Shown one piece after another: positions 9,553 to 18,747 of a stretch of 55,311 nucleotides of DNA. A program made the position numbers and the translations under genes. The notes under the pieces are model-generated. The model saw nothing but the letters and a program-made list of their open reading frames with translations. It was not told where the DNA came from and ran no database searches. Source of the stretch: a bacterium (lineage in GTDB: Bacteria; Cyanobacteriota; Vampirovibrionia; Gastranaerophilales; Gastranaerophilaceae); the NCBI GenBank assembly GCA_017482685.1, contig JAFUMP010000035.1, positions 1 to 55,311 on the forward strand. Direction: 5' to 3'. Within the stretch, counting starts at the first letter, position 1, and each line of letters opens with the position of its first letter.

Positions 9553-9624
9553 GGCGACATGGCCAAGTGGTAAGGCAGAAGCCTGCAAAGCTTTTATTCC
9601 CCAGTTCGAATCTGGGTGTCGCCT
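9553..9624 (+). tRNA. tRNA-Cys (GCA)
   Basis: 72-nt cloverleaf with acceptor GGCGACA/TGTCGCC, anticodon GCA in loop CTGCAAA, T-arm CCCAG-TTCGAAT-CTGGG and the discriminator T typical of tRNA-Cys. CCA is not encoded. A TTGACC box at 9506 may be its -35. Unlike tRNA-Ile and tRNA-His, nothing repeats its 3' end downstream. Confidence 0.93.
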
Positions 9625-9665
9625 TTTTTATTTTTCAACTTATCACTAATAATTAAAAAAAGAAT

Positions 9666-11051
9666 ATGGAAAGTATAGAGTTAAATCAATTTTGGGAGCA
9701 AATTAAAGCCGAGTTATTAGAGGCTTTACCTGATAATGCTCATCCTTGGATTCATCCGCTTGTTATTTCCGGTTATGATAAAGGGGTTTTGACTGTTGTA
9801 ACTGGGCAAATAATGGGTAGAGATTTGCTTAGAAAAAATCATTATAAGCAAATTGTTGATGTGCTAAAAAAAATAACTCAAAATGAAAACTCAGATTTCA
9901 ATATAATTTATGATGCTAATGCTGCAAAGAGTTTAAAAAAAGAAAGCGATAAGCTTCAAAAAAAAGTTGCTGCCGCTGCAATGAAGGAACAGGCAATGGA
10001 AAATCTTTCATACATGCAATCGGCATCTAACCTTAATTTGAAATATAAGTTTGAAAATTTTGTTGTTGGTGAAAATAATAAGTTTGCTCATGCTGTTGCA
10101 ATGGCAGTAGCAAAAGCTCCAGCCCAAAAATATAATCCTTTGTTTATTTATGGTAATTCTGGATTAGGTAAAACCCATTTAATGCAAGCAATAGGGCATT
10201 ATACTTTATTTAATAATCCAAAATTAAAAGTTAAATATACTAAAACTGAAGATTACATTAACGACTTTATTTCTAATTCTAGGAATAGTAAAGATCAAGT
10301 TGAAAATATGTCCAAGTTTAACCGCAAATATACTAATATTGATATTATTTTAATAGATGATATTCAGTTTATTGAAGGTAAGAAAAAAACAATGGATCAA
10401 ATGCAGCATACATTTGATAGTCTTTATAATAAAGGAAAACAGATTGTAATAACTTCTGATAGACTTCCAAAAGATATTCCTAATTTGACAGCAGCACTTG
10501 ATTCAAGATTTGCAATGGGATTAATGATTGAATTAACTGCTCCGGATGAAGATACAAGGTTTGAAATTATAAAAAAACTTGCAAATGACAATGGTCTAGT
10601 TTTTGAAGAAAAAGCTTTACGTTATATTGCAAAGAATTTTTCAAAAAATGTTCGAGAATTAGAGGGTGCTTTTAATAAAGTTTGTGCGTTTGCTGAAATT
10701 ACAGAACAAGAATTAGATTTAAAACTTGCAAAAGAAGTATTAAAATGTAATGAAACTGAAAATGAAATTAGTATTGAATTAATTGCCGAAGTAACAGCTC
10801 AGTATTATAATGTTGATATAAAAGACATTAAAGGAACTGCAAGAGGACAAAAGATTTCAACAGCAAGACATATAGCAATTTATTTAGCTCGAGAAATAAC
10901 AGAAAAAAGTTTTGTTAATATAGCTGATTACTATAATAAAAAACATACAACCATAATGTTTGCGTATGAAAAAGTAAAAAAAGAGATTTGTGTTAATAGG
11001 GACTTATCCAGTGCGGTAAGAGAAATTAAACAGGCGTTAAAAGTTATTTAG
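9666..11051 (+). CDS. dnaA: Chromosomal replication initiator DnaA
   Basis: AAA+ initiator that binds and melts the origin. Domain I is about 1-85, with a linker to 120. The AAA+ core has Walker A GNSGLGKTH, Walker B IDDIQF and the arginine-finger region DSRFAMG. Domain IV has the helix-turn-helix with the ISTARH signature. 461 residues. Oddity: the recognition loop, usually RDHTTV, reads KKHTTI, so the conserved Asp is Lys426. dnaN is not next to it, and I saw no clear cluster of TTATCCACA boxes nearby, so I do not call an origin. Confidence 0.95.
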   Translation: MESIELNQFWEQIKAELLEALPDNAHPWIHPLVISGYDKGVLTVVTGQIMGRDLLRKNHYKQIVDVLKKITQNENSDFNIIYDANAAKSLKKESDKLQKKVAAAAMKEQAMENLSYMQSASNLNLKYKFENFVVGENNKFAHAVAMAVAKAPAQKYNPLFIYGNSGLGKTHLMQAIGHYTLFNNPKLKVKYTKTEDYINDFISNSRNSKDQVENMSKFNRKYTNIDIILIDDIQFIEGKKKTMDQMQHTFDSLYNKGKQIVITSDRLPKDIPNLTAALDSRFAMGLMIELTAPDEDTRFEIIKKLANDNGLVFEEKALRYIAKNFSKNVRELEGAFNKVCAFAEITEQELDLKLAKEVLKCNETENEISIELIAEVTAQYYNVDIKDIKGTARGQKISTARHIAIYLAREITEKSFVNIADYYNKKHTTIMFAYEKVKKEICVNRDLSSAVREIKQALKVI

Positions 11052-11137
11052 CCAAGTCTGCTAATCGTTCTAAAAAAAGCTCTATGATATTTTAATTAGG
11101 TAAGTGAAATTTGGGGATAAGTTAATAAAGAGGGATT

Positions 11138-12169
11138 ATGCTAGATAATATTAAATACCTAATGAGTTTGAAAATCGTAGATAAAAATATTTTGGATGGA
11201 AATTTTGATATTGCATTAGAAAAGCTTAATTTTTTAATAAAAGAAGAGTTTCGACCATCTTTAACATATTTAAAACGTGGTCGTTTGTGTAAAAAACTTT
11301 TAATGTATGAAGAAGCATACTCAGATTTTACGTATATTATTAATAATTGTTCTGAAAAAAGTGATGCTTATTATGAGAGGCTTTTTTTGAATTATGAAAT
11401 TGCTAATTTTTATGAAGCATTAAAAGACGCAAATTTAATTTTAACTTGGGATAATGAAAACTTTGATGTTAAAAGAATAAAATTTTTGTCATTAATTTTT
11501 ACAATGCAAATAGAACAAGCTAAAGAATATTTAATGGAAATTTTTGAGTTTAATAAGTATAGAGCTATTCAATTTTTGTTTAATGAAGTTGCTTTTACTT
11601 TAGCTAAAAATGAGTACTCTAAATCAATAAAAATACTGGAGTTAATTGAATTATTAGATGAAAATAATCCAATAAAAATGTTAAAAGAATCAACAATTTA
11701 TGGACTTGTTGGTGATAAAGAAAAACAAAAAGACATAATTTCAAAAATAGAACAAACTTTTCCAAAATATTTTGTTTCTCATTATAAATTTTCCGATATG
11801 TACGAGGACAAGGATTTGTTAGAAATAAGCTTTTTATTAGAGCTTGAAATTTTTGATAAACAAGGGCTATTTTTGTATCCATTCAGAATTTTAGAAGGAT
11901 ATAAAAACCACATTGAAGGTCATATTATAGATGCAAAAGAAAGCTTTGAAAAAGCTATAAAAATTAATCCAACAAAACCAGAAGCGTATGTTTTATTAGC
12001 TCAAACTTTGCAATTAATGTCAGGTTATAATAATCCTGAGTACAAAAAAGATGCTGAAGAAAATTATCAAAAAGCTTTACAAATATATCAAAATGAAAAA
12101 CTTTCTGATAAAGCTGAAGATATGAAACGACAGCTAAAGCATTTAAATTCTACTCTAAGTTTTAAATAA
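11138..12169 (+). CDS. TPR-repeat protein, hypothetical
   Basis: 343 residues, almost wholly helical. Tetratricopeptide-like repeats lie in the first third (near 25-120) and a clear TPR pair near 255-320 (AKESFEKAIKINPTKPEAYVLLAQ region). No enzymatic domain, signal peptide or membrane segment. TPR domains mediate protein contacts; the partner is unknown. It lies 86 bp behind dnaA in the same direction and ends at a strong terminator. Confidence 0.75.
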   Translation: MLDNIKYLMSLKIVDKNILDGNFDIALEKLNFLIKEEFRPSLTYLKRGRLCKKLLMYEEAYSDFTYIINNCSEKSDAYYERLFLNYEIANFYEALKDANLILTWDNENFDVKRIKFLSLIFTMQIEQAKEYLMEIFEFNKYRAIQFLFNEVAFTLAKNEYSKSIKILELIELLDENNPIKMLKESTIYGLVGDKEKQKDIISKIEQTFPKYFVSHYKFSDMYEDKDLLEISFLLELEIFDKQGLFLYPFRILEGYKNHIEGHIIDAKESFEKAIKINPTKPEAYVLLAQTLQLMSGYNNPEYKKDAEENYQKALQIYQNEKLSDKAEDMKRQLKHLNSTLSFK

Positions 12170-12178
12170 AATATTGAA

Positions 12179-12217
12179 AAAATAAATTTGCTATTAATAG
12201 CAAATTTATTTTTTACG
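12179..12217 (+). terminator. Terminator behind the TPR gene
   Basis: AATAAATTTGCTA pairs with TAGCAAATTTATT over a short loop, followed by TTTT. Long AT-rich arms of this type recur behind ychF at 42704. Confidence 0.8.
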
Positions 12218-12232
12218 TGTTTTTGAATAAAT

Positions 12233-12748
12233 ATGATACAGAAATTACCTCGGATAAATCTATCAAGAACAAAAAGCCTCGCAGACGATGCTTATCGCTA
12301 TGCATATAATGGCGATTCAAGGGTTGAAGCTAGTTTGTTAGAATTTTATAAAGAAGCGGTGCATTGTCCTAGTGTTGCGAAAGTTATTGCAAGAAAGTCT
12401 ATTGTTGATGGCCTAGAACGATATAAAAAAATGGTAGCAGAAACGATTGTATTTAGTAATAAAGAATATTGGGCACTTGTAAAAGATTATTTTACAAATT
12501 CTGTTGAAGCCATAGCAATTATAAATGAAGCTAAATATGATAGAGATATTAAAGAATATTATGATGTGTTTGAGAAAAAGTTTACAGAAACTCTTTATCC
12601 AACAACTCATAAAATAAGAGAAAAAATTATTGAAGATGGGAGAGTTGTCTACGGACAAGTTACTCCTAGAAAATCTTTAGGTTTAAGAGCGTGGCTAAGA
12701 TACTCTAAATTGTTTGCTGAAGCTAACGCTATGAAATCCCATAATTAA
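12233..12748 (+). CDS. Hypothetical protein, 171 residues
   Basis: Not recognised. Soluble and helical, with basic and acidic residues mixed, Tyr-rich, and a C-terminus with RKSLGLRAWLRYSKLF. No signal or membrane segment. It starts 16 bp after the preceding terminator. No clear ribosome site lies in front of the ATG, so the start is uncertain. Its last 20 bp overlap the end of nadE on the other strand. Confidence 0.6.
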   Translation: MIQKLPRINLSRTKSLADDAYRYAYNGDSRVEASLLEFYKEAVHCPSVAKVIARKSIVDGLERYKKMVAETIVFSNKEYWALVKDYFTNSVEAIAIINEAKYDRDIKEYYDVFEKKFTETLYPTTHKIREKIIEDGRVVYGQVTPRKSLGLRAWLRYSKLFAEANAMKSHN

Positions 12749-14381
12749 TACTTGAGCTTGTCACTGGCTGGAAGTAATCTACTTTATTAATAGAATGAGA
12801 ATCCACAATCGGAGATGGTGGCATTATTACACCTTTGAATAAAGCAAAAGACATTCTACGATAAAATTTATTAAGCCATTCCTGTTTTTGTTCTTTAGAA
12901 ATGTTCATTTTTTTCTCATAAATAAATTCGGCTTTCATTAAATCAGAATAACTTTCATTCCAATTTTCAATTCTCCAAATTATTTCATCTAAAAACTCAT
13001 AAGGCATAAGTGCATCCTCCGCACAAAGAGTTTTTCCAGTATTAGGATCTATCGCTAACTCAGCACCTGGACGTTTAAGAATTATAGATTCTGGTATTGC
13101 ATTTTTTTTCATTCTATTTTCGTTCATCCAACGTGCAAGCGCAAAAAGTTTTGTTTTTGTTACATCAGCTATTGGTGCAAAACCGCCTGACATATCACCA
13201 TTTATGGTTGCATAGCCCATATACAATTCTGACTTATCTGAAGTTGCTATTGGTATACAAGATGCAAACTCATTTGCAATTCCAAATAAATACATTGCTC
13301 TTGAACGAGCTTGAATGTTATCAGAAGTAAATGATTCTTTATATCGACAATTCCATTTTGTTTCAACTTCTTTAAATAAGTTTTGAAAACAATCATCTGT
13401 TGTTTTATACATTTCTTTTATAGGAGCTTCTGCAAATCCTATACCAAGATTTTTTGCCAAGATTTCAGCATCAGACTTACTTTCATCACTTGTTAATTTT
13501 GAAGGCATTGATACGCCAAAAACATTTTCTTTACCTAAAGCATCTGTTAATAAAACAGCACAAACTGTTGAATCAAGCCCGCCAGATAAACCTAAAACAG
13601 CACGTTTGAGACCGCATTTTGTGAAATAATCTCGTATTGATTGAACAATGGATTTATATGTGCGTTCCAAATCCCAACTATAATCTAAAACAAAAGAATT
13701 TGGAGCTTCCTTTGGATAATCAGAATATTTACCCCCAATTTTTCTAAAAGGATTAACTATTAAAAGTTGTTCTTCAAAATCTTTAGCACGTGCAAAAATT
13801 TCACCGTTTTCATCACAAGCTAAACTTTGACCAGAATAAGACCAACAATCAATTGAGCCAACTTGGTTTACTTCTAAGATCGGACGTTTTGTTTTTATAG
13901 CGAGCTGTTTTAAAGCTTCTTCTCGTTTTATTTGTGAGCCTGCTCTAGAAGGGATTGCTTCTGGTTTAATTAAAAATTCTACTCCATCATGAAATTCTTT
14001 TGAAGTAATATATTCACAATTTTTAAGTATTTTATCAATTTTTCCGCTTCTTAATATTGCATAAGCTTGATTTTTATCTTCGTCATAAAATCCTATTAAT
14101 GCTGAAATTTTTGTACACTTTTGTGCTATTTTTTCAAGCCATTTTTTAGATTCAACAAGAATAAAAGGATAACGATCTATAAAATCTTTCATTTCAAATC
14201 CTAATAGTGCATTTTTAGGAAAAGCAATAATATCCAAATCTAATAATGAGGCTTGTTCAATAAACTCAGAAATTTTATTAGAATTATATTCTAAATTTCC
14301 TGCAATAGGATTGATTTGCGCTAAACCAACAAAACCTCCTAATTTTATAAACTCTTTTAATTCTGAATCAATTTCAATCAT
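12729..14381 (-). CDS. nadE: NAD synthetase with a degenerate glutaminase domain
   Basis: The C-terminal half (about 245-530) is an intact ATP-dependent NAD synthetase: PP-loop SGGLDST, and the ATP/NaAD-binding TSDKSELYMGYATINGDM region. It amidates deamido-NAD. The N-terminal half is nitrilase-like but damaged. The catalytic Glu of the usual FPEL motif is Lys (FPKNALLGFE). The stretch that should hold the catalytic CED-W cysteine is absent, the sequence jumping from KEFHDGVEFL to the conserved VNQVG. The reading frame is intact. I infer use of free ammonia rather than glutamine. Last gene of the proA-tyrA-glycosyltransferase run, 12 bp behind its neighbour. Confidence 0.9.
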   Translation of the reverse strand: MIEIDSELKEFIKLGGFVGLAQINPIAGNLEYNSNKISEFIEQASLLDLDIIAFPKNALLGFEMKDFIDRYPFILVESKKWLEKIAQKCTKISALIGFYDEDKNQAYAILRSGKIDKILKNCEYITSKEFHDGVEFLIKPEAIPSRAGSQIKREEALKQLAIKTKRPILEVNQVGSIDCWSYSGQSLACDENGEIFARAKDFEEQLLIVNPFRKIGGKYSDYPKEAPNSFVLDYSWDLERTYKSIVQSIRDYFTKCGLKRAVLGLSGGLDSTVCAVLLTDALGKENVFGVSMPSKLTSDESKSDAEILAKNLGIGFAEAPIKEMYKTTDDCFQNLFKEVETKWNCRYKESFTSDNIQARSRAMYLFGIANEFASCIPIATSDKSELYMGYATINGDMSGGFAPIADVTKTKLFALARWMNENRMKKNAIPESIILKRPGAELAIDPNTGKTLCAEDALMPYEFLDEIIWRIENWNESYSDLMKAEFIYEKKMNISKEQKQEWLNKFYRRMSFALFKGVIMPPSPIVDSHSINKVDYFQPVTSSSINYGIS

Positions 14382-14393
14382 AATATGCCAATC

Positions 14394-16097
14394 TTATTTT
14401 TTCATAATTCTTTTTGCAATTTTTTTGCATTGAATTTTTTGTACTTCTTCAATAACTTTTGTTATAACTTCATCCCAAGCTTTTGATGTTTCGCATTGAA
14501 AAGGCCTTATAGATTTATACCAGCCAATGTCTGAGCCTTGAGTTTTAAACCAACGCCATTCAACAATTTTGTTGAAAAGTCCAAAAGTTTTTACTCCTAA
14601 AGCTCCAGCAAGGTTCATAACTCCATTATCGGTTGTTATCATTAAATCCATACATTTCATTGCGCAAGCGGTATCTTCCCAATTAGTAAAGGTTTTACCA
14701 AGCCTTATTAAATTACAATCCTCTGGGATTCTATCCATCTGTCTTGAAAGATCATCAACTTGAAAACTATAGACTTCAACTTCTGACAATCTTAGCAGAG
14801 GGTACATAAATTCTAAAGGAATATCTCTATCTGTTTCTTTAGAAGCCATAGTGCCTTCAAAAGCTATTCCAATTTTAAGTTTTTCAGTAGGATTAATGTA
14901 CTTTTTCTTGTAATTGTTAATATTTGCTCTTGAAACATTTAAATAACCATCGGCTTTTGGAATAGAATCTGGTTGTGTATTACAAATGATAGGTAAATCC
15001 ATCATTGGAATGTAGTAATCATAATTGATTTCAGAAAGCTTGTCTTCCGAATAAATATCAACATCTAATCCAGAAGCTTGGAATAAACTAATAAGGCCTT
15101 TTTGTACAACTAATGAAACTTTTCCTGTTAATTTTTTTAATTCATCAACAAATCTAACAAACATTATAGAGTCGCCAAAACCTTGTTCAAAATGAACAAG
15201 AACATGTTTATCTTTTATATCAACTTTCATATTCCAGCGCTTCTTTTTATTGCTGAATATCGCAGGAAAAGATACATTTTTTAAATCTTCTTTTTGGAAT
15301 CTATGTTGTAAGAATTTAAAACCTTCAGAGAAGCGTTTATGTCTTACCAAATAAGCTCCATAAGCATGTAAATCTGAATGTGTTGGATTTAGATACATTA
15401 ATTTAGAATAGTATTCATCAGCTTTTTGAATTTCATCAAATTTACCATATACATAAGCTAAGTTTTTAACAATAACTCTATTGTTAGGATTTAATTTATA
15501 AGCTTTTTCTAAATATTCAATCTGTTTTTCTTTAAATTTATCTTGATAACAAGTTGAATACAAATGACCTAACATATTATAAATAGAATAATTGTTTTTA
15601 TTTTTTTCTAATGCTTTTTCATAATATTCAATGGCTTTTATGTTATCTTTTATTTCGGAGTAAGTTATATCTGCTAAATATACATATACATCTTCTTTAT
15701 CTGGAGAAATTTCTTCAAAGCGTTTCAAAAATTTTATCGCTAAATCTGCATTTCCGATAGATTTCATACAAAGTCCTATGTATTTGTAGACATTAATAGG
15801 AAACCCTGAATACTTCATTAAATCTCTATATATTTCAATTGCATCAATCCATTTTTTTTCATCAGTTTTTTGTTTAGCGTAATTTAGTGAATAATTAATA
15901 TAAGAGTTTAATGTTGAATTATATTCATTCTCTTTCAATAAAGGCAAAATTTCTCGATATAATTGCAATCCTTTTTCAAAATCATTATTTTTGCAATAGT
16001 ATTCAGCCATAGCTATGTCTAAAGAATTTATTAAATCTTTTGAGGTATCAATGGGAATTTCTTTTTTTATGACCAAATGCTTTGAAACTTGTACCAT
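14394..16097 (-). CDS. TPR protein with C-terminal glycosyltransferase-like domain
   Basis: 567 residues. The first 270 are tetratricopeptide repeats (for example NKNNYSIYNMLGHLYSTCYQ). From about residue 285 the protein resembles GT9/heptosyltransferase-type folds: FEQGFGDSIMFVRFVDELK, then IGIAFEG, and the nucleotide-sugar site TTDNGVMNLAGALGVKTFGL. This layout suggests sugar transfer to a protein or lipid; donor and acceptor are unknown. A longer frame exists, but the ATG at 16097 has AAGGTG in front. Cytoplasmic, with no membrane segment. In line with tyrA and nadE. Confidence 0.78.
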   Translation of the reverse strand: MVQVSKHLVIKKEIPIDTSKDLINSLDIAMAEYYCKNNDFEKGLQLYREILPLLKENEYNSTLNSYINYSLNYAKQKTDEKKWIDAIEIYRDLMKYSGFPINVYKYIGLCMKSIGNADLAIKFLKRFEEISPDKEDVYVYLADITYSEIKDNIKAIEYYEKALEKNKNNYSIYNMLGHLYSTCYQDKFKEKQIEYLEKAYKLNPNNRVIVKNLAYVYGKFDEIQKADEYYSKLMYLNPTHSDLHAYGAYLVRHKRFSEGFKFLQHRFQKEDLKNVSFPAIFSNKKKRWNMKVDIKDKHVLVHFEQGFGDSIMFVRFVDELKKLTGKVSLVVQKGLISLFQASGLDVDIYSEDKLSEINYDYYIPMMDLPIICNTQPDSIPKADGYLNVSRANINNYKKKYINPTEKLKIGIAFEGTMASKETDRDIPLEFMYPLLRLSEVEVYSFQVDDLSRQMDRIPEDCNLIRLGKTFTNWEDTACAMKCMDLMITTDNGVMNLAGALGVKTFGLFNKIVEWRWFKTQGSDIGWYKSIRPFQCETSKAWDEVITKVIEEVQKIQCKKIAKRIMKK

Positions 16098-16162
16098 ATT
16101 TTCACCTTTTTTTTGTAATTTCATTTGTAATATTAGCAAAATAAAGCAATGTAGACAATAAA

Positions 16163-16921
16163 TTAATATAAATTCTTACGAAATTCTTTAATTTTAGATG
16201 CTTTTTCTGAGTAATCCTCTTTCAATAGTTCATTTAAGGAATTTTGTAGCATATCAATAGCATCCTTTATGTTGATAGAGTTTAATTTCACCATATCATT
16301 AGCCATTTGTAAATTAGATAGCGCTAATCTTGTAGTATCTCTAAATCCACTAGAAGCAAGTTCTTGCGCAAGAGGATTATTTTTTATGTTTTCACAAAGC
16401 GCTTGGGCTATAACCATTGGCATGTGCGATATTAATGCAACAGCTTTATCGTGCTCTTCTGGAGTTGTTATAATAATTTTTGCACCCATAGATTCAATAA
16501 CTTTTTCTAAGATTTCTTGCTCGTTTATAATAACTCCATTTAAAGGCGTTATAACCCATTTTGCATTCTTAAAAAGCTCGGGGAAAGAACTTTCCCAGCC
16601 AGAGTTTTCAGTTCCAGCCATTGGATGTGATGGTATGAATTTATATGAATATTCTTTTTTAGAAACAAAGCCTTTAAGACTACATACATCAGTTACAATG
16701 GTTGTCGAAGGCAAAAAACTTTCTAATTTATCTAAAACTTCTAAAGTAACATTCATTGGAGTACATACAAAAACCAAATCACAATCTTTAAGTCTTTCAT
16801 AATCTGTAGAAATGTTTTTTCCTTTTACAGAAGAAGAAACCCCTATGACATCATATTTATCTCTCAAAGCTTTAAATATAGATCCGCCAATTAGACCTAG
16901 TCCAATAACACCTATTTTCAT
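16163..16921 (-). CDS. tyrA: Prephenate/arogenate dehydrogenase
   Basis: Oxidative decarboxylation of prephenate or arogenate in tyrosine synthesis. The NAD(P) motif GLGLIGGS is at residues 7-14. The active-site SHPMAGTENSGW block lies near 98-109 and the second conserved histidine in ISHMPMVIAQAL. 252 residues, slightly shorter than average. There is no ACT domain, so feedback control may be absent or intrinsic to the catalytic domain. Start and proA stop overlap by 4 bp (ATGA), indicating translational coupling. Confidence 0.9.
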   Translation of the reverse strand: MKIGVIGLGLIGGSIFKALRDKYDVIGVSSSVKGKNISTDYERLKDCDLVFVCTPMNVTLEVLDKLESFLPSTTIVTDVCSLKGFVSKKEYSYKFIPSHPMAGTENSGWESSFPELFKNAKWVITPLNGVIINEQEILEKVIESMGAKIIITTPEEHDKAVALISHMPMVIAQALCENIKNNPLAQELASSGFRDTTRLALSNLQMANDMVKLNSINIKDAIDMLQNSLNELLKEDYSEKASKIKEFRKNLY

Positions 16922-18162
16922 AATAAATCCTTATGATTAAATTGTTTTCGACCTTCAACATAATCAGCGACAATATCACCATTACCTTGAAGTGTGTATT
17001 TATAGATAGTAAGTCCTTCTAATCCAACAGGGCCTCTGGCATGGGTTTTGTTAGTTGAGATACCAACTTCTGCGCCAAAACCATATCTAAACCCATCTGC
17101 AAACCTTGTTGATGCATTATGATAAACTCCCGCTGAATCAATTGCTGATAAGAATATTTGAGCATTTTCTCTATCTTCTGTAATAATTGATTCTGTATGA
17201 CCTGAAGAATATTCATTAATATGTTCAATAGCTTCATCTAAAGAACTTACAATTTTTACTGATAAAATCTTATCCGAATATTCAATATGCCAAGATTCTG
17301 GAGCAAACATTAATTGAATGTTTGCTTCTTTTAAAGATTCCAAAAGTTTATTTTGAGCTTCAAAATCTTTATGAATAAGAAGGGTCTCAACAGTATTACA
17401 AGCGCTAGGATATTGTGTTTTAGCATCAATTACAATTCGTTTTGCTTTTTCTAAATCCGCAGTTTCATCAACAAATATATGACAAATTCCATCAGCATGA
17501 CCTAATACAGGAATTTTTGTGTTTTCTTTTACAAATTGTACAAGACTGTTTCCACCACGTGGAATTATTAAATCAATATATTTATCTTGCTCAAGCATTT
17601 CTTTAACATCATCACGTGTAAACACTTGCGTTAAAACATTTTTAGGAAACTCTTGTATTGAACTTAAAGCAGATTGGATAATTTCCATAATAGCTTTGTT
17701 TGTATTTACAGATTCTTTTCCGCCTTTAAGAATAACAGCATTAGAAGATTTTATTGCTAAAGCTGAAATTTGAGAAATAACATCAGGTCTAGCTTCAAAT
17801 ATGATACCTAAAACTCCAATTGGACATGATTTTTTTGTTAAAATTAATCCAGTATCAAGAGAACGCTGTAATAAAATTTTACCAATAGGATCTTCTAGCT
17901 CGTAGATGTCAATTATTCCTTGAATCATGTCACGCATTTTGTTTTCATCAAGTTTTAAGCGGTTATAAACAGCTTGTGGAATTTTCCCTTCGGCTTGTTC
18001 TAAATCTTGTTTATTAGCTTCAAAAATTCTTGATTTATTTTTATCAAGAGTTTCTGCTACAGCTAAAAGAGCTTTGTTTTTAATTTCTGTTGATAATGTT
18101 GCTAGTTTTTTAGAAGCTTGTTTTGCATTTTTTGCTAATTCTATAAAGTTATATTCTACCAT
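16918..18162 (-). CDS. proA: Glutamate-5-semialdehyde dehydrogenase
   Basis: Reduces glutamyl-5-phosphate with NADPH in proline synthesis. Aldehyde-dehydrogenase fold of 414 residues with the catalytic cysteine in YPSACNTVETLL and the family motif NASTRFADGFRYGFGAEVG. A TTG five codons upstream is possible, but the ATG at 18162 is nine bases behind TGAGGA. Its start overlaps the end of a small upstream gene. proB is not in the window. Confidence 0.95.
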   Translation of the reverse strand: MVEYNFIELAKNAKQASKKLATLSTEIKNKALLAVAETLDKNKSRIFEANKQDLEQAEGKIPQAVYNRLKLDENKMRDMIQGIIDIYELEDPIGKILLQRSLDTGLILTKKSCPIGVLGIIFEARPDVISQISALAIKSSNAVILKGGKESVNTNKAIMEIIQSALSSIQEFPKNVLTQVFTRDDVKEMLEQDKYIDLIIPRGGNSLVQFVKENTKIPVLGHADGICHIFVDETADLEKAKRIVIDAKTQYPSACNTVETLLIHKDFEAQNKLLESLKEANIQLMFAPESWHIEYSDKILSVKIVSSLDEAIEHINEYSSGHTESIITEDRENAQIFLSAIDSAGVYHNASTRFADGFRYGFGAEVGISTNKTHARGPVGLEGLTIYKYTLQGNGDIVADYVEGRKQFNHKDLL

Positions 18163-18370
18163 TTCTATAATCCTCAACTCTTTTGCGGTATTGCAAACGT
18201 CTTAGATTAATCATAGTAGATAAACGTTTTTTTAGCAAATGTTGTTGAAGCGACATTGCAGGCATGTTTTCTGTAAAAGAAGGTTGTTTTAAAACAAATC
18301 CAGTTAAATCCATAAAAGGAACGGAATTTCGATAGTCCATATAGGGACTACTTGGTGTAAAATCTGTCAT
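18149..18370 (-). CDS. Small hypothetical protein upstream of proA
   Basis: 73 residues, N-terminus rich in Pro/Ser/Tyr, C-terminus strongly basic (HLLKKRLSTMINLRRLQYRK). AAGGAG lies seven bases ahead of the ATG, a stronger site than that of proA, and its stop lies 14 bp inside proA. That supports a real, translationally coupled gene. No family recognised; possibly a nucleic-acid or membrane-surface binding peptide. Confidence 0.6.
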   Translation of the reverse strand: MTDFTPSSPYMDYRNSVPFMDLTGFVLKQPSFTENMPAMSLQQHLLKKRLSTMINLRRLQYRKRVEDYRNGRI

Positions 18371-18462
18371 TCTCTCTCCTTAAAACGATCTGTGATAGAC
18401 TAATGTTAATTCAAAAAATAATCTTAAACAATATAAATTTAAGAAACGTAAAGAAAATATGC

Positions 18463-18491
18463 TTGAAAAGTTTTTATGTTGTTGATATATT
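18463..18491 (+). promoter_or_regulatory. Sigma70-type promoter of tRNA-Arg
   Basis: TTGAAA, a 17-bp spacer and TATATT. Transcription from here would begin about 30 bp before the partial tRNA copy at 18523, so the leader of the tRNA-Arg transcript contains that copy. Confidence 0.6.
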
Positions 18492-18522
18492 AATTAAGTA
18501 ATGCTTGTGCGTAACAAAATAT

Positions 18523-18605
18523 GCGCTCGTAGCCCAGTTGGCCGTTCGAGATTTTACGAAGTAAAATTCGAACAAAAATAGAGAAAATAGAAACGCTCTA
18601 TCCAA
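18523..18605 (+). repeat. Partial tRNA-Arg 5' copy with hairpin (reduced tRNA-linked element)
   Basis: The first 19 bases of tRNA-Arg (GCGCTCGTAGCCCAGTTGG) occur here and again at 18634, 111 bp apart. Right after the copy, GTTCGA-g-ATTTTAC, GAA, GTAAAATTCGAAC makes a strong hairpin. Its TTTTAC/GTAAAA stem and leading TTCGAG match element B at tRNA-His. CGCTCTATCCAAC at 18593-18605 is the reverse complement of the intact tRNA's D-arm. GTTGG of the copy can pair with this CCAAC. Confidence 0.65.
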
Positions 18606-18633
18606 CGGGTGAAAGGCAAAAAGAATAAGATAC

Positions 18634-18707
<74 letters not shown>

Positions 18708-18708
18708 A

Positions 18709-18747
18709 ATAAAAAAGCTGATGGTCAATCTATCAGCTTTTTTATTT
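18709..18747 (+). terminator. Terminator behind tRNA-Arg
   Basis: AAAAAAGCTGAT pairs with ATCAGCTTTTTT over a short loop. Confidence 0.8.

Noticed and set aside
9480-11140. Replication origin beside dnaA
   Set aside because: No cluster of TTATCCACA-like boxes or dnaN; calling an origin here would rest only on gene proximity.
12729-14381. Frameshift as the cause of the missing NadE cysteine
   Set aside because: The frame is continuous and the flanking conserved blocks are both in frame, so it is a clean deletion plus a substitution.
16269-16802. Antisense frame of 177 codons inside tyrA
   Set aside because: tyrA is a clear gene with conserved motifs on the other strand; the antisense frame has no ribosome site or recognisable sequence.
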